Shown here: one piece after another, positions 45,202-53,607 of the stretch | Position numbering within the stretch: the stretch's first letter is position 1 | Layout of the letters: every line of letters starts with the position of its first letter | NCBI RefSeq assembly: GCF_008801605.1 | Contig: NZ_VZPJ01000016.1 | Coordinates: 62,001 to 126,000 of the forward strand | Length of the DNA: 64,000 nt | Source of the DNA: Pseudomonas brassicacearum subsp. brassicacearum | GTDB lineage: Bacteria; Pseudomonadota; Gammaproteobacteria; Pseudomonadales; Pseudomonadaceae | Direction of reading: 5' to 3' | Notes under the pieces: generated by a model | Told to the model about the DNA's origin: nothing | Seen by the model: the letters and a program-made list of their open reading frames with translations, nothing else | The model's database searches: none | Program-made: the position numbers and the translations under genes

Positions 45202-45641
45202 GAGGCGGCCTAATCGCCGACCTGACTCTCCCGGTCGTACACCCATCAGATCTGTTTGAGCAGGACCTGTGGGAGCAAAGCTTGCTCGCGAGGCGGCCTG
45301 CCAGCCGGCCTGGCTCTCCCAGTCGTACCCGATCCCATTGTGGGAGCGAGCTTGCTCGCGAAGGCGGCCTAACAGCCAGCCTAATTCTCCCGCTCATACA
45401 CCTATCAGACCTGTGGGAGCAAAGCTTGCTCGCGATAGCGGTCCGTCAGGCAACATCAATACTGACTGTTCCACCGCCATCGCGAGCAAGCCCGCTCCCA
45501 CACTGTTTTTGAGGCATGCACAAAAATCAACGTTCACCGCAGCCCCCCCCTGTGGGAGCAAAGCTTGCTCGCGATAGCGGTCTGTCAGGCAACATCAATA
45601 CTGACTGCTCCACCGCCATCGCAAGCAAGCCCGCTCCAACA
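45202..45641. repeat. REP array with internal duplications
   Basis: At least six REP cores (about 45268, 45340, 45413, 45478, 45550 and 45617). A GGCGGCCTAAT-like unit starts at 45202, 45290 and 45362. A GCGGTCCGTCAGGCAACATC-type unit of about 135 bases including its REPs occurs at 45435 and again at 45571. No gene is supported here. A possible -10 TATAAT lies at 45715-45720 for the DedA gene. Confidence 0.8.
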
Positions 45642-45823
45642 AGGCGCTCCCCTGCCCACAGAACCACCGAAATCCCCCGCTACAAACTCAACACGCGCTT
45701 CACAATCCTCGCCGTATAATGCCGCTCTTCCCGGCTTGTAAGAAAAAGCTACACACTCTGTAGCCATACTCAAAGCCAGACCCACAAGCCTGCCGAGTCG
45801 GGCCGCCACCACAGGTGCTATGC

Positions 45824-46480
45824 ATGGATTTCAATCCCCTCGACCTCATTCTGCATCTCGACGTCTATCTCGACATGCTGGTGACCAACTACGGGACGTG
45901 GGTCTACGCCATCCTGTTCCTGGTGATCTTCTGTGAAACCGGCCTGGTGGTCACGCCCTTCCTGCCGGGCGACTCGCTGCTGTTCATCGCCGGCGCCGTC
46001 GCCGCTGGTGGCGCCATGGACCCAGTCCTGCTGGGCGGCCTCTTGATGCTCGCGGCGATCCTCGGCGACAGCACCAACTACCTCATCGGCCGCACCGCCG
46101 GCGAAAAACTGTTCAGCAACCCCAACTCGAAAATCTTCCGCCGCGACTACCTGCAGCAAACCCACGACTTCTACGACAAACACGGCGGCAAAACCGTGAC
46201 CCTGGCGCGCTTCCTGCCGATCATCCGCACCTTCGCGCCCTTCGTCGCCGGCGTGGGCAAGATGAATTATCTGCGCTTCTTCGGCTTCAGCGTCCTCGGC
46301 ACCGTCCTCTGGGTCGGCGGCCTGGTGACCCTCGGCTACTTCTTCGGCAACGTGCCATTCATCAAGCAGAACCTGTCGCTGCTGGTCGTCGGCATCATCC
46401 TGGTGTCGCTGCTGCCGATGATCATCAGCCTGGTGCGCAGCAAACTGAGCCAGCGCGCCTCGAAAGCCCAACCACGCTGA
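45824..46480 (+). CDS. DedA family membrane protein
   Basis: A 218-residue inner-membrane protein with the DedA/VTT signature: VIFCETGLVVTPFLPGDSLLFIAGA, then GDSTNYLIGRTAG and LARFLPIIRTFAPFVAGVGKM. Members help recycle undecaprenyl phosphate and keep membrane polarity. ATG at 45824 (MDFNPLDLILHLD) is preferred over one three codons upstream. mtfA starts 5 bases after its stop. Confidence 0.93.
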   Translation: MDFNPLDLILHLDVYLDMLVTNYGTWVYAILFLVIFCETGLVVTPFLPGDSLLFIAGAVAAGGAMDPVLLGGLLMLAAILGDSTNYLIGRTAGEKLFSNPNSKIFRRDYLQQTHDFYDKHGGKTVTLARFLPIIRTFAPFVAGVGKMNYLRFFGFSVLGTVLWVGGLVTLGYFFGNVPFIKQNLSLLVVGIILVSLLPMIISLVRSKLSQRASKAQPR

Positions 46481-46485
46481 TCGCC

Positions 46486-47298
46486 ATGTGGTCCCTGAGC
46501 AACTGGCGCCGCCGACGCACCCTCGCCAAACACCCCGTGGCCGAGGACACCTGGCAGCGAGTGCGGCAACAATTGAGCTTCCTCGACGGCATCAGCGCCG
46601 CCGAGGACCAATGGCTGCGGGAAGCCTGCGTACTGTTCCTGCACGACAAACACCTCACCGCCCTGCCCGGCGTCGAACTGCACCAGGAACAACGCCTGCT
46701 GCTCGCCGCCCAGGCCCAATTGCCGCTGATGCACCTGGGCGAACTGAACTGGTACCAGGGCTTCCACGAAATCGTCCTCTACCCCGACGACTTCCTCAGC
46801 CCCCAGCGCTACCGCGACGCCAGCGGCATCGAGCACGAATGGGACGGCGAACACAGCGGCGAAGCCTGGCCCCAAGGCCCGATCATCCTGGCCTGGGACG
46901 GCGTGATGGCCAGCGGCGGCTGGGACGGCTACAACCTGGTGATCCACGAACTGGCGCACAAACTCGACATGCTCAACGGCGACGCCAACGGCCTGCCACC
47001 GCTGCACGCCGACATGCGCGTCAGCGACTGGGCCGACGCCATGCAACAAGCCTTCGACGACCTCGACCGCCAACTCGACCACAACCCCGACGCAGAAACC
47101 GTCATCGACCCCTACGCCGCGGAAAACCCGGCGGAGTTCTTTGCCGTCACCAGCGAATACTTCTTCAGCGCCCCAGACCTGCTGCACCAGGCCTATCCCA
47201 AGGTCTACGAACAGCTCAAGGCGTTCTACCGCCAGGATCCGTTGGCCCGGCTGCGGCAACTTCAGGCCGAAGATCCGGTCTATCAGGCGTCATACTAA
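46486..47298 (+). CDS. mtfA: Zinc-dependent peptidase MtfA
   Basis: A 270-residue M90-family metallopeptidase. The zinc site is NLVIHELAHKLDMLNG (HExxH), with a downstream Glu in AENPAEFFAVTSEYFF. The E. coli enzyme binds Mlc and affects glucose uptake; its role in Pseudomonas is not known. ATG at 46486 is 5 bases after the dedA stop, implying co-transcription. Confidence 0.94.
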   Translation: MWSLSNWRRRRTLAKHPVAEDTWQRVRQQLSFLDGISAAEDQWLREACVLFLHDKHLTALPGVELHQEQRLLLAAQAQLPLMHLGELNWYQGFHEIVLYPDDFLSPQRYRDASGIEHEWDGEHSGEAWPQGPIILAWDGVMASGGWDGYNLVIHELAHKLDMLNGDANGLPPLHADMRVSDWADAMQQAFDDLDRQLDHNPDAETVIDPYAAENPAEFFAVTSEYFFSAPDLLHQAYPKVYEQLKAFYRQDPLARLRQLQAEDPVYQASY

Positions 47299-47320
47299 GG
47301 TCTCTACGACCCTGGTAACG

Positions 47321-47349
47321 TGGCAACAGCGGCTGAATATGCCTATAAT
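47321..47349 (+). promoter_or_regulatory. Sigma-70 promoter of ppa
   Basis: A perfect -10 TATAAT (47344-47349) has TGGCAA (47321-47326) 17 bases upstream. The -10 is 61 bases before the ppa ATG and just after the mtfA stop. Confidence 0.6.
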
Positions 47350-47409
47350 CGCCGCCACTTTTTGGTCAATCCGACCAGTCATTTGGTCAACTAACGGGGG
47401 CACCGCCCA

Positions 47410-47937
47410 ATGAGCTACAGCAAGATTCCGGCTGGCAAAGACCTGCCGAACGACATCTACGTCGCGATCGAAATCCCGGCCAACCACGCCCCGATCAAAT
47501 ACGAAATCGACAAAGACAGCGACTGCCTGTTCGTTGACCGTTTCATGGCCACCCCTATGTTCTACCCGGCCAACTACGGTTACATCCCCAACACCCTGGC
47601 CGACGACGGCGACCCCCTCGACGTGCTGGTCGTGACCCCTTACCCAGTGGCCCCAGGCTCGGTCATCCGCGCCCGTCCAGTCGGCATCCTGAACATGACC
47701 GACGACGGCGGCGGCGATGCCAAAGTCATCGCAGTGCCACACGACAAACTGTCGCAACTGTACGTCGACGTGAAGGAATACACCGACCTGCCACCGCTGC
47801 TGATCCAGCAGATCGAGCACTTCTTCGCGAACTACAAAGATCTCGAAAAAGGCAAGTGGGTCAAGATCGAAGGCTGGGCCGGTGCTGATGCCGCCCGCGA
47901 AGCGATCACCAAGTCGGTTGCCGCCTACAAAGGCTGA
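47410..47937 (+). CDS. ppa: Inorganic pyrophosphatase
   Basis: Soluble family I pyrophosphatase, 175 residues. It has EIPANHAPIKYEIDKDS, ANYGYIPNTLADDGDPLDVLV (the metal-binding Asp residues) and the C-terminal NYKDLEKGKWVKIEGW. ATG at 47410 after an AACGGGGGC stretch. It has its own promoter and a strong terminator, so it is a single-gene unit. Confidence 0.98.
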   Translation: MSYSKIPAGKDLPNDIYVAIEIPANHAPIKYEIDKDSDCLFVDRFMATPMFYPANYGYIPNTLADDGDPLDVLVVTPYPVAPGSVIRARPVGILNMTDDGGGDAKVIAVPHDKLSQLYVDVKEYTDLPPLLIQQIEHFFANYKDLEKGKWVKIEGWAGADAAREAITKSVAAYKG

Positions 47938-47953
47938 AACAAACTTGATAAAG

Positions 47954-47980
47954 AACCCCGGTTTGCCCCGGGGTTTTTTT
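47954..47980 (+). terminator. Intrinsic terminator of ppa
   Basis: An 8-bp stem AACCCCGG / CCGGGGTT (47954-47961 with 47968-47975), continuing into a T run to 47980. Confidence 0.92.
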
Positions 47981-48056
47981 ATGTCTTAATGGCTCCCAAT
48001 ACGAAACTGTATTAACACTGTGTAACCACGTTTAGCCCGCGCCTTTCAAATCCTGC

Positions 48057-48132
48057 AAACGGAAAGATCGTCTTATATATTTGAACGACTTGTTTATTGC
48101 CGAAAACACAGTCGCCCCTAAACTTTCCGTTT
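48057..48132. promoter_or_regulatory. Inverted repeat upstream of the S24 repressor gene
   Basis: AAACGGAAAG at 48057-48066 and its exact inverse CTTTCCGTTT at 48123-48132, the second touching the repressor ATG at 48133. Spacing and position suggest paired operators for self-control, or an mRNA stem covering the start. Confidence 0.5.
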
Positions 48133-48864
48133 ATGAAAATACTTTCCAGTGGCGACCGCTTCAGAGCCCTTCTAAGAGAAGCGAACATCCGTTCCGCCGA
48201 CTTCGCGAAGTTATACGGCGTGAAATCCCAACACGTGAACAACTGGTTCAACCGTGGCATCCCACCCGGGCGCATCCACAGCATCGCCAGCCTGCTGACC
48301 GTCAGCCCGGAGTGGCTCGCCCACGGCGAAGGCCCACAGACCCCATTGGGCCTCGGCCCCGGCACCACCTATGAGGCGGCCGAAAACGATGGCGTCTACA
48401 GCGTGGTGGAACCCACGGACATTGAACTGCCTTTCTACAAGGAAGTCCCCATCGCCCCCGGCGAAACCAAAACCCACATCACCGAAATCCCCGACCAATC
48501 CATCCGCCTGCCCCGCAGCCACCTCGAATCCCTGGAAATAAACCCCAACGACGCCATCTGCATCACCATGGTCGGCGACAGCATGGCCGAACGCATCGAA
48601 GACGGCTCCACCCTCGCCATCGACCGCGGCCTGACCCAAATCGTCGACGGCCAAATCTACGCCCTAGAACACGACGGCATGCTCCGCATCAAATACCTGC
48701 ACAGAATCCCCGGCAACCGACTGCGCCTGCGCAGCCACAACAGTGCTGCGTATCCCGACGAGGTCTTCAGCGCAGAACAGATCGACGCGCAACACATCCA
48801 CGTGATCGGCTGGGTGTTCTGGTGGTCAACCCTCAACAAACAGAGACCGCCGGTGTTCGACTAA
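48133..48864 (+). CDS. Phage-type XRE/S24 repressor
   Basis: A 243-residue two-domain regulator. The N-terminal helix-turn-helix (about residues 5-60) contains SADFAKLYGVKSQHVNNWFNRG. The C-terminal S24/LexA-like domain has the nucleophile Ser in MVGDSMAERI and the Lys in MLRIKYLHRI. There is no clear Ala-Gly or Cys-Gly cleavage site in the linker, so self-cleavage is uncertain. Such proteins (PrtR or CI type) control prophage or bacteriocin genes, but no phage genes are seen nearby. ATG at 48133 abuts an inverted repeat. Confidence 0.88.
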   Translation: MKILSSGDRFRALLREANIRSADFAKLYGVKSQHVNNWFNRGIPPGRIHSIASLLTVSPEWLAHGEGPQTPLGLGPGTTYEAAENDGVYSVVEPTDIELPFYKEVPIAPGETKTHITEIPDQSIRLPRSHLESLEINPNDAICITMVGDSMAERIEDGSTLAIDRGLTQIVDGQIYALEHDGMLRIKYLHRIPGNRLRLRSHNSAAYPDEVFSAEQIDAQHIHVIGWVFWWSTLNKQRPPVFD

Positions 48865-48887
48865 CCCCGGCATCCACCGCAGCTCCC

Positions 48888-48946
48888 CGTGGCGAGGGAG
48901 CTTGCTCCCGCTGGGTCCTGTAGGAGCTGGCGAAGCCTGCGATCTT
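48888..48946. repeat. Degenerate REP-type repeat
   Basis: Contains GGGAGCTTGCTCCC and TAGGAGCTGGCGAAGCCTGC, a variant REP pair. The stretch 48865-49381 holds this, a terminator-ended non-coding segment and no supported gene. Confidence 0.6.
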
Positions 48947-49019
48947 TTGCTCTTTCACCCCTAACCCAATGATTCCACACCACTTACCACTGGGATTCCG
49001 AAGCAAACCCGCGTATCCT

Positions 49020-49187
49020 CCGCCCCACATTTGCGAGCCCACGCCTCGCACCGACAAGGCAGATCACTTTCTGACCAAGTCCCACAGCCGGCCGCAAGAG
49101 CCGGATGTACGTTTTGAAGGCTGGTAAGGTTTGTCAAAAACGAGCTGAATCAGTCAACGAGAAGCCGGCCATAAGCCGGCTTTTTAA
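49020..49187 (+). ncRNA. Possible small RNA ending in a terminator
   Basis: No open frame. It contains a small hairpin (CCGGC/GCCGG at about 49088-49105), then 50 unpaired-looking bases, and ends in a strong terminator. There is no protein gene within 300 bases upstream on this strand except the repressor gene. Could equally be a long 3' end of the repressor transcript. The 5' end is a guess. Confidence 0.3.
49162..49185 (+). terminator. Intrinsic terminator
   Basis: An 8-bp stem AAGCCGGC / GCCGGCTT (49162-49169 with 49175-49182) ending in TTTTT. It marks the left border of the HNH/MazG/helicase genes. Confidence 0.85.
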
Positions 49188-49381
49188 TGCCTGAGCTTTT
49201 CCATCCCCCATCCAAAATCACGCCCGATGACCAAACAACGTCGCTCGTAAGTATCCCCGTGCTCGACAGCAAAGGTCATCGAACACCGTATGATTCCCAA
49301 ACGCCATCAGAAGAGAATATTCTGACGACATATTGCGCTGCGTCCTACAGCGAAACGGGAACCCTACGGATAGCCCCCGCC

Positions 49382-50152
49382 ATGTCCTCTTCACCTATCA
49401 GCAATCAATCCAATCCGCCCTGGAGCCGTGACGAACTCGTCCTGGCCCTGAACCTGTACCTTCTTCACCGCAATGGTTTACCCGGAGTGAATCATCCGGA
49501 AGTCCGAGCCCTATCACAGAGCCTCAATCTCATTGGCAACGCCACAGCTGTGAGCAAGAACCAGAGTTTTCGTAACACCAATGGTGTCTGCATGAAGCTC
49601 AACAATTTCCGTCGTTGGGATCCGAGCTACACCAACACTGGTCGCACAGGTCTTGCAAAAGGCAATAAGGACGAGGAATTGGTATGGCTGGAGTTTGCTA
49701 ATAATCCCGAGCGTCTGGCCGAAGTCGTAGCAGCCATCAAGGCGAACGTCGGAACCACTTCTTCTACTACGCCGATGGATCTAAGTGCGGAGGAAGAACC
49801 GGGCTTCTTCGAAGCAGAGGAAGGAAAAGTGTTAACTCGCGTACACCGTGTACGGGAAAGGGACAAAAAACTCGTAAAACGAAAAAAGGACGAAGCCCTC
49901 AAGAAGCACGGTGTTCTCCAGTGCGAAGCCTGTGGCTTCAACTTCAGCAAAACATACGGCCCGGACATCGAAGGCGTTATCGATGTGCACCACACCAAGC
50001 CACTGCATACGCTCCAACCTGGCGATAAAACCAAGCTCGCGGACCTCGCATTGTTATGTGCCAATTGTCATCGTGTGGTGCATTCACGCCGTAAGTGGCT
50101 GAGTGTCGCCGAGGTCAAGGACCGCTACCAAGCAGCCAAAAACACAGCCTGA
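49382..50152 (+). CDS. HNH endonuclease with an N-terminal recognition-like domain
   Basis: A 256-residue protein. The C-terminal HNH nuclease with zinc ligands spans about 178-240: CEACGF (Cys181, Cys184), DVHHTKPLH (His203, His204), CANCHRVVH (Cys226, Cys229, His230). The N-terminal part (NPPWSRDELVLALNLYLLHR ... NTNGVCMKLNNFRRWDP) is found in McrA-like stand-alone HNH proteins and may recognise DNA; this is inference. ATG at 49382 is preferred; an in-frame ATG at 49187 would add 65 low-complexity residues and sits on the terminator. GC is visibly lower than in the flanking core genes. Confidence 0.85.
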   Translation: MSSSPISNQSNPPWSRDELVLALNLYLLHRNGLPGVNHPEVRALSQSLNLIGNATAVSKNQSFRNTNGVCMKLNNFRRWDPSYTNTGRTGLAKGNKDEELVWLEFANNPERLAEVVAAIKANVGTTSSTTPMDLSAEEEPGFFEAEEGKVLTRVHRVRERDKKLVKRKKDEALKKHGVLQCEACGFNFSKTYGPDIEGVIDVHHTKPLHTLQPGDKTKLADLALLCANCHRVVHSRRKWLSVAEVKDRYQAAKNTA

Positions 50153-50280
50153 ACTGGCTCGGCTGCTAAGGGCAAATCGGTGAAAAGCCCACTACGCCAA
50201 AAGAAAACTCCTACAATCCATCCCTAGATTTCTGACGTGGCTGTTGGTCACGTTTCTGGCGGCAAACGAGAGGCAAGCCT

Positions 50281-50664
50281 GTGAGCAAGGCAGATGGCAC
50301 ACCCAAACAATTAATCGACGTGGAAAATCTTGCAGCATCCCTTCAGCGCTTTGCAGATGATCGCGACTGGCAGCAATTCCACTCGCCCAAAAACCTTCTG
50401 CTAGCGCTGACAGGCGAGGTGGGTGAGCTTTGCGAAGTTTTCCAGTGGATGAGCGAAGCAGATTCAGTGGCTGCCGCAAAACATCCCGCAACCGCCCAAG
50501 CCGTGAAGGACGAGCTAGCCGACGTACTCATGTACTTAGTCCGTCTGAGCAGCGTGCTCGGAGTCGATCTCAACGAAGCGGTCGCGAGCAAACTTGCTAT
50601 GAACGGCCAGAAATACCCCGTCGACAAAGCTAAAAGCACCAGCAAAAAGTACGACCAACTCTGA
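50281..50664 (+). CDS. MazG-like NTP pyrophosphohydrolase
   Basis: A 127-residue all-alpha NTP pyrophosphatase of the small MazG/dCTPase type. The two metal-binding ExxE/ExxD motifs are seen: EVGE (46-49, plus Glu52) and ELAD (78-81). The start WQQFHSPKNLLLALTGEVGEL is typical of the single-domain form, which hydrolyses (d)NTPs. GTG start at 50281, with GAGAGGC upstream. It is 24 bases before the DUF2075 gene and very likely co-transcribed with it. Function in this setting unknown; nucleotide depletion or modified-nucleotide removal is plausible. Confidence 0.88.
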   Translation: MSKADGTPKQLIDVENLAASLQRFADDRDWQQFHSPKNLLLALTGEVGELCEVFQWMSEADSVAAAKHPATAQAVKDELADVLMYLVRLSSVLGVDLNEAVASKLAMNGQKYPVDKAKSTSKKYDQL

Positions 50665-50688
50665 CCTTCAGTGCTCTAAGGATCTCTT

Positions 50689-52575
50689 GTGATCGTTTAC
50701 GCTGCGACCAAACAGCAATTCCTAAAAGACAACGATAACGACGACATTGAAGAAGTGATTCTGCGACACTTCAAAGAGGCCACTGGTAAGAAGGTCGGCG
50801 CGTCAGAGATCAGGTCGTGGCAGGGATCCCTGACCTACATGGCCAAGGTGCTTCGAGATGATGACCTACCCAGCGATGCTGGTCTGGCCATTGAGTTGCA
50901 TATCCCACAGTCCTCGAAACGCATCGATTTTTTGCTCACGGGGCGTGATGAGAACCAAGCAAAAAAAGCCGTATTGATCGAACTGAAGCAATGGAGCAAG
51001 GCGAGCGCAACCACCAAGGACGCAATTGTCAAAACCGCCTTAGGTGGCGGTCTCGTTGAAACCATTCACCCGTCCTACCAGGTATGGTCGTACGCAGCGC
51101 TGCTGGAAGGCTTCAACGAAGCGGTATATGACAAAAGCATCGAAATTCGCCCCTGCGCCTATCTGCATAACTATGTCAGTGATGGTGTCATCGACTCCGC
51201 TCACTACCAAGCCCATACCAGTAAAGCTCCATTGTTCCTCAAAGGCCCCGAGGAACTGATCAAGCTACGGACCTTCCTGAAAAAACACATCACTTACGGC
51301 GATAACAAGGAGGTTCTCTACGAACTCTCCAACGGAAAAATTCGGCCATCCAAAGCGTTAGCCGAGGCGCTTGGCGGGCTCATGAAAGGCAAACCAGAGT
51401 TCGTATTGATTGACGACCAAAAGGAAATATTCGAGTCAGCGCTTGTTGCGGCGAGTGAGGCGTCCATAGCCGCGCCAAAGGTGCTAATCATCGAGGGCGG
51501 CCCTGGGACCGGAAAAACCGTTTTGGCAATTAACTTGCTGGTAAGACTCACCGGGTTAAAGTTGCTGAGCAAATACGTCTCGAAAAACGCCGCACCACGC
51601 AAGGTCTACGAAAGCAAACTGGTCGGTACGATCAAGCGTAGTCATTTTTCTAATTTCTTTTCCGGCTCGGGTGCGTTTATCGAAACCGAGCCCAATACGT
51701 TCGACGCACTCATCGTTGACGAAGCTCACAGGCTCAACGAGAAAAGCGGTCTTTATGGGAACCTAGGCGAGAACCAAATTAAGGAATTGATCAACTCAGC
51801 GAAGTGCTCGATTTTCTTCATCGACGAAGATCAACGCGTGACCTTGAGCGACATCGGTAACAAGCAGGCGATTCGTACCTTTGCGAAATCCAAAGGCGCA
51901 ACCGTGGAGGAATACATACTATCCTCCCAGTTCCGTTGCAGCGGCTCTGACGGTTATCTCGCGTGGTTGGATGACATATTGGCTATTCGACCGACCGCCA
52001 ATCCGCTACTCGATACTAGCGAGTACGAGTTCAAAGTGTTCAACACCCCGCAGGCAATGCACGCGGCCATTGAGCAGAAAAACCACGGAAACAAAGCTCG
52101 CATAGTCGCGGGTTACTGCTGGCCTTGGCTCAGCAAAAAAGATCCCCAGGCGTCCGATATCGTGATCGGCGATGGTTATGCGCGTCAGTGGAACCTGGAT
52201 CAGGACGGCAGTTTGTGGATCATTGCGGAAAACTCCATTGAACAGGTCGGTTGCATCCACACCTGCCAGGGGCTGGAAGTCGACTATATAGGCGTAATCA
52301 TCGGGCCAGATTTGATCGTTCGTGACGAGCAAGTACTCACATCGCCGCATAAACGTGACAAGCACGACAAATCGATTCGTGGCTGGAAGAAGCTGATGAA
52401 AGAGCAGCCTGATTTCGCGCAGAAAGAGACGGACCTGATCATCAAAAACACCTACCGAACACTGATGACCCGAGGGATGAAAGGGTGCTACCTCTACTGT
52501 ACTGATCAGGAGACGGCACAGTATTTTGAGAGTCGGCTTGCCGATTACCGCACCACTGATGTCCTGCTGACTTAG
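50689..52575 (+). CDS. RecB-type nuclease fused to an SF1 (DUF2075) helicase
   Basis: A 628-residue protein. The N-terminal part (about 60-140) shows a PD-(D/E)xK nuclease pattern with Asp80 (RIDFLL), Glu98 and Lys100 (LIELKQW), and the RecB-type Gln131-x3-Tyr135 (QVWSY). The C-terminal part (about 240-620) is an SF1/DUF2075 motor: Walker A GGPGTGKT (270-277), Walker B LIVDEAH (341-347), SSQFRC, HTCQGLEVDYIGV and a final TYRTLMTRG. GTG start at 50689. With the MazG-like gene it forms a two-gene unit ending at a terminator. Presumed DNA end processing or antiviral role; not demonstrated. Confidence 0.85.
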   Translation: MIVYAATKQQFLKDNDNDDIEEVILRHFKEATGKKVGASEIRSWQGSLTYMAKVLRDDDLPSDAGLAIELHIPQSSKRIDFLLTGRDENQAKKAVLIELKQWSKASATTKDAIVKTALGGGLVETIHPSYQVWSYAALLEGFNEAVYDKSIEIRPCAYLHNYVSDGVIDSAHYQAHTSKAPLFLKGPEELIKLRTFLKKHITYGDNKEVLYELSNGKIRPSKALAEALGGLMKGKPEFVLIDDQKEIFESALVAASEASIAAPKVLIIEGGPGTGKTVLAINLLVRLTGLKLLSKYVSKNAAPRKVYESKLVGTIKRSHFSNFFSGSGAFIETEPNTFDALIVDEAHRLNEKSGLYGNLGENQIKELINSAKCSIFFIDEDQRVTLSDIGNKQAIRTFAKSKGATVEEYILSSQFRCSGSDGYLAWLDDILAIRPTANPLLDTSEYEFKVFNTPQAMHAAIEQKNHGNKARIVAGYCWPWLSKKDPQASDIVIGDGYARQWNLDQDGSLWIIAENSIEQVGCIHTCQGLEVDYIGVIIGPDLIVRDEQVLTSPHKRDKHDKSIRGWKKLMKEQPDFAQKETDLIIKNTYRTLMTRGMKGCYLYCTDQETAQYFESRLADYRTTDVLLT

Positions 52576-52641
52576 ACAATTATCCAACAGGTTGTTGGAC
52601 AATCTGGGCGCTCGTCGTTTCTGGACTCTCGCATACGAAAA

Positions 52642-52667
52642 GGTCTTGCCAAGCAAGACCCTTTTTC
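52642..52667 (+). terminator. Intrinsic terminator after the nuclease-helicase gene
   Basis: An 8-bp stem GGTCTTGC / GCAAGACC with a 3-base loop (52642-52660), followed by CTTTTTC; an A-rich left flank makes it bidirectional, serving the opposing DUF6124 gene too. Confidence 0.88.
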
Positions 52668-52692
52668 ATACCAGGGTACGCGCGGCCCCTTG

Positions 52693-53052
52693 TTACCTCA
52701 CCTCAACAATATCCAAAGCCCGACTCGCCAACAGTTCACTCACCTCAATCACCTGCAAAATCCCCAACGCCACATGCCGTCGTGATCCCTCAAGACCAAA
52801 CGCCAAATCACTGATCATGGCATTGGCAGAAGCCAGGTTTTCGCTGAGATTGGCAAGCAGACATTCCGAATCAACATCCGGTGCGATACGGAAGATGGTG
52901 TTGGATTTGTCAGACGTTTCGTTCTTCGCCGCAGGCTTCAGGTAGTAATCCAACGCCCGGTTGGCAGCGTCATCAAGCTTATTGTTACGAGCAGACTGAG
53001 CGCGAGACACATGCTCATCTGCAGTCGGAGGGTTCGGTGTAATTTTGACCAT
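52693..53052 (-). CDS. DUF6124 family protein
   Basis: A 119-residue protein of a Pseudomonas-specific family usually found in many paralogous copies: MVKITPNPP at the start, KLDDAANRALDYYLKP in the middle, then a helical C-terminal half with DVDSECLLANLSENLASANAMI. No membrane segment. Function unknown. ATG at 53052 is chosen on family grounds with AAGAGAG upstream; the frame stays open for 60 codons more, through a structured leader. Confidence 0.75.
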   Translation of the reverse strand: MVKITPNPPTADEHVSRAQSARNNKLDDAANRALDYYLKPAAKNETSDKSNTIFRIAPDVDSECLLANLSENLASANAMISDLAFGLEGSRRHVALGILQVIEVSELLASRALDIVEVR

Positions 53053-53285
53053 AGCCTTAACTCTCTTTGGTGAGGCCACAACCCTCTCGCTGCTAAACGA
53101 GTGGGTGGCAGCTGTACGCGGGTTAGCAGACCGACGAGTTAAGAAATCGGCGCGCCCGAGGACGCCCCACGCACAGCCACCATCAAATGCAGGGATGGGA
53201 ATACCTGACTGATGAAGCTTGATGCGACTCAACTCGACGGGCTGCTAAACCCGATCACTGATGGGCAGTGACAGGATCTAAACTA
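53053..53285 (-). promoter_or_regulatory. Structured leader of the DUF6124 gene
   Basis: Contains GTTTAGCAG (on the minus strand) at 53250-53242 and 53098-53090, and its near inverse CTGCTAAC at 53129-53122. The first and last form a long-range stem with GTCGAG/CTCGTC extensions. There is also a CACTG/CAGTG hairpin near 53257-53272. The reading frame is open through it, so it may be translated or act as a folded 5' leader. Confidence 0.45.
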
Positions 53286-53413
53286 CCGACGCGGCCAAGG
53301 GCGCACAAGCCGGCGGATTCTGGCGTAGTTGTAGGCAATGGCGCAAGGCGATGTCGGTCGTGGCTGGTCTCGTGGAGTCACGATAAACAGCGGGCTGAAA
53401 TGCTGGCTGACAC

Positions 53414-53445
53414 ACTGCTATCGCGAGCAAGCTCGCTCCCACAGA
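53414..53445. repeat. Single REP element
   Basis: Core GCGAGCAAGCTCGCTCC in the non-coding stretch 53053-53774. Confidence 0.75.
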
Positions 53446-53607
53446 GTAGCTTGCGTCAGGCATTTCAAACGTAGGAATGGCGGAGCGGGTTATGCGGTGC
53501 GTCAGCGTCATTTAGCAAGGAGCGACGCTGCGGTTGGGGAATTGTGCAGCAGGCTATTGCACTACTTAAGAGAGCTCATCGTTCCAAGTGCGCAATGCGG
53601 GAATGCG

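Noticed and set aside
49187..49381. 65-residue N-terminal extension of the HNH gene
   Set aside because: The ATG at 49187 touches a transcription terminator, and conserved sequence begins only after 49382.
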